Shown one piece after another: positions 5,408 through 6,623 of a DNA stretch of 6,623 nt. Both the position numbers and the translations under genes were made by a program. The notes below the pieces were generated by a model. That model was not told the DNA's origin. It ran no database searches and saw only the letters and a list, made by a program, of their open reading frames with translations. This DNA is from an uncultured Acinetobacter sp. (lineage in GTDB: Bacteria > Cyanobacteriota > Vampirovibrionia > Gastranaerophilales > Gastranaerophilaceae). The stretch's first letter is position 1, and each line of letters opens with the position of its first letter. Location: positions 1 to 6,623 of the forward strand of contig CAMORE010000107.1 of assembly GCA_946623365.1 (NCBI GenBank). The letters run 5' to 3'.

Positions 5408-5561
5408 GATTAAACTTTTTATAAAGCAATGCAGACTATAAAGATAAAAAATGAGCTATCCTATATATAAAAATAAAATATAATATTATAAGCTCGAGAA
5501 TATTTAAAACGCAGCGTTTTAAATTTTGAAAAAAAATAAAAAATTAAGTTAAAAAATACAC
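5408..5561. other. A/T-rich gene-free gap before the rRNA promoter
   Basis: Nothing coding is visible. It holds the palindrome TATAATATTATA (5479-5490), a stronger inverted repeat (5502-5524) and A-tracts directly upstream of the rRNA promoter (5525-5560). The A-tracts could act as an UP element for RNA polymerase alpha subunits. Confidence 0.5.
5502..5524. terminator. 11-bp perfect inverted repeat, possible terminator
   Basis: ATTTAAAACGC and GCGTTTTAAAT are perfect complements around a single A. The RNA would fold as an 8-bp stem with a GCAGC loop. The following AAATTTTG is a poor U-tract, so termination of the 198-aa gene is plausible but not certain. Its symmetry also fits a DNA-binding site 38 bp upstream of the rRNA -35 box. 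Confidence 0.4.
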
Positions 5562-5590
5562 TTGACATTTAAAAATTTTACGATTATAAT
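5562..5590 (+). promoter_or_regulatory. rRNA operon promoter P1
   Basis: TTGACA (5562-5567), exactly 17 nt, then TATAAT (5585-5590): a perfect consensus sigma70-type promoter preceded by A-tracts. Start is near 5597, where an 8-bp hairpin (5597-5616, GAAT loop) would form at the very 5' end of the transcript. Confidence 0.88.
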
Positions 5591-5663
5591 AAGAAATGCG
5601 CATTGAATAATGCGTAAAGAAATGATTTACACTTAGGTGCCAACGGTAGCCATATTTTATGGA

Positions 5664-5692
5664 AGGACACCACTGAAAGGCCGAAATATAAT
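5664..5692 (+). promoter_or_regulatory. possible second rRNA promoter P2
   Basis: AGGACA (5664-5669), 17 nt, then a perfect TATAAT (5687-5692), 102 bp downstream of P1. Tandem promoters are common in rRNA operons. The -35 matches 4 of 6 bases and overlaps a leader hairpin, so this is tentative. Confidence 0.4.
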
Positions 5693-5912
5693 ACTAGCAC
5701 ATTAAAAACAACAAAATGAACGGTTTGAGCGTTTGTCAACAATGTAACGAAATGTAAATAGTTGTTAATGAACATGTTGATTTTGTTGATTGAAGATATA
5801 AGATAGAAAATGTGGTTGAAATGCCAAGCAGACGAAGCCAATAAATAGCAGCTGAAGGAAGATGATAGTATTTCAGTCGTTTGCAAAAATATATGAAATT
5901 TTAAATAGCGAT

Positions 5913-5927
5913 TTGAACTTTGACAAT
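5913..5927 (+). promoter_or_regulatory. boxA-like antitermination site
   Basis: TTGAACTTTGACAAT resembles bacterial rRNA boxA elements (TGTTCTTTGAAAACT type), to which NusB/NusE bind. It lies about 145 nt before 16S and is followed by the GCATAG/CTATGC hairpin. The match is partial. Confidence 0.35.
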
Positions 5928-6058
5928 AGAATAGCGTAGCATAGAAGAAACTATGCAAGAAAAAGAAACTTGTTAATTCTAGAAAAAGAATGAACGGACA
6001 ATAGACAAAGTCGAGCATCTTTCTTAGCGATAGGAAAGAGAAGGACATAACTTTTCTG

Positions 6059-6623
<565 letters not shown>

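Larger units (their letters stand above)
5597..6058 (+). other. structured rRNA leader
   Basis: About 460 nt separate P1 from 16S, with no convincing ORF or tRNA. Visible structure: the hairpin at 5597-5616; a nested fold with GGTG (5636-5639) pairing CACC (5668-5671) around CCATA/TATGG (5650-5662); TCAACAA (5736-5742) complementary to TTGTTGA (5783-5789); GCATAG/CTATGC (5939-5956); and AGAGAAG/CTTTTCT (6037-6057, one G-U), which ends right before the mature 16S. Part of it should pair with sequence 3' of 16S, outside this window, to form the RNase III processing stem. Confidence 0.65.

Noticed and set aside
5631..5692. A riboswitch in the rRNA leader (nested GGTG/CACC fold).
   Set aside because: I compared it with the conserved cores I know (TPP, SAM, glycine, lysine, c-di-AMP, preQ1, ykkC) and none fits; I keep it only as leader structure.
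5584..6048. Minus-strand open frame of 154 codons.
   Set aside because: It is antisense to the rRNA leader; its Phe/Leu/Ser-rich translation comes from the A-rich plus strand.

Overview
The window is AT-rich bacterial chromosome. It holds two housekeeping genes, two lineage-style hypothetical genes, two stable RNA loci and a repeat-rich intergenic zone. The 16S rRNA start, the small 'leader-type' hypothetical proteins and a cyanobacteria-like tmRNA fit a gut non-photosynthetic cyanobacterial relative (Vampirovibrionia/Melainabacteria, Gastranaerophilales-like). That placement rests on recognition of sequence style, not on a search, and I hold it at about 0.65.

Layout. Positions 32-883 (-) encode MiaA, the tRNA dimethylallyltransferase. 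It is divergent from a DAACS/SDF-family Na+- or H+-coupled glutamate/aspartate/C4-dicarboxylate symporter (1019-2344, +), which has a good promoter, a Shine-Dalgarno (SD) sequence and a strong intrinsic terminator. Next comes a tmRNA (ssrA, 2503-2905, +) with its own near-consensus promoter. It ends at a hairpin with T-runs on both strands, which it appears to share with the convergent gene downstream. That gene (3007-4089, -) encodes a membrane-anchored putative zinc metallopeptidase with an HELGH motif.

Positions 4090-4810 are the odd part of the window. They contain a cluster of perfect palindromes and two REP-like palindromic elements, each preceded by the GTAG tetranucleotide typical of REP sequences. 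A short ORF there looks like the N-terminus of a REP-associated tyrosine transposase (RAYT). There is also a minus-strand promoter, a 5' hairpin and an AGGAGG site that lead into a small ORF which stops early and appears to be a decayed gene. A divergent promoter then serves a 198-aa hypothetical protein (4811-5407, +).

The last 1.2 kb is the start of an rRNA operon. A perfect TTGACA-N17-TATAAT promoter (5562-5590) and a probable second promoter (5664-5692) precede a structured leader of about 460 nt with a boxA-like site. The 5' portion of 16S rRNA runs from about 6059 and is cut by the window end.

miaA and ssrA both serve translation (tRNA modification and ribosome rescue), but nothing suggests co-regulation. 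I see no defence system, prophage or CRISPR array. The material most likely to be new is the REP/RAYT-like debris with the broken divergent gene, and the putative metallopeptidase.
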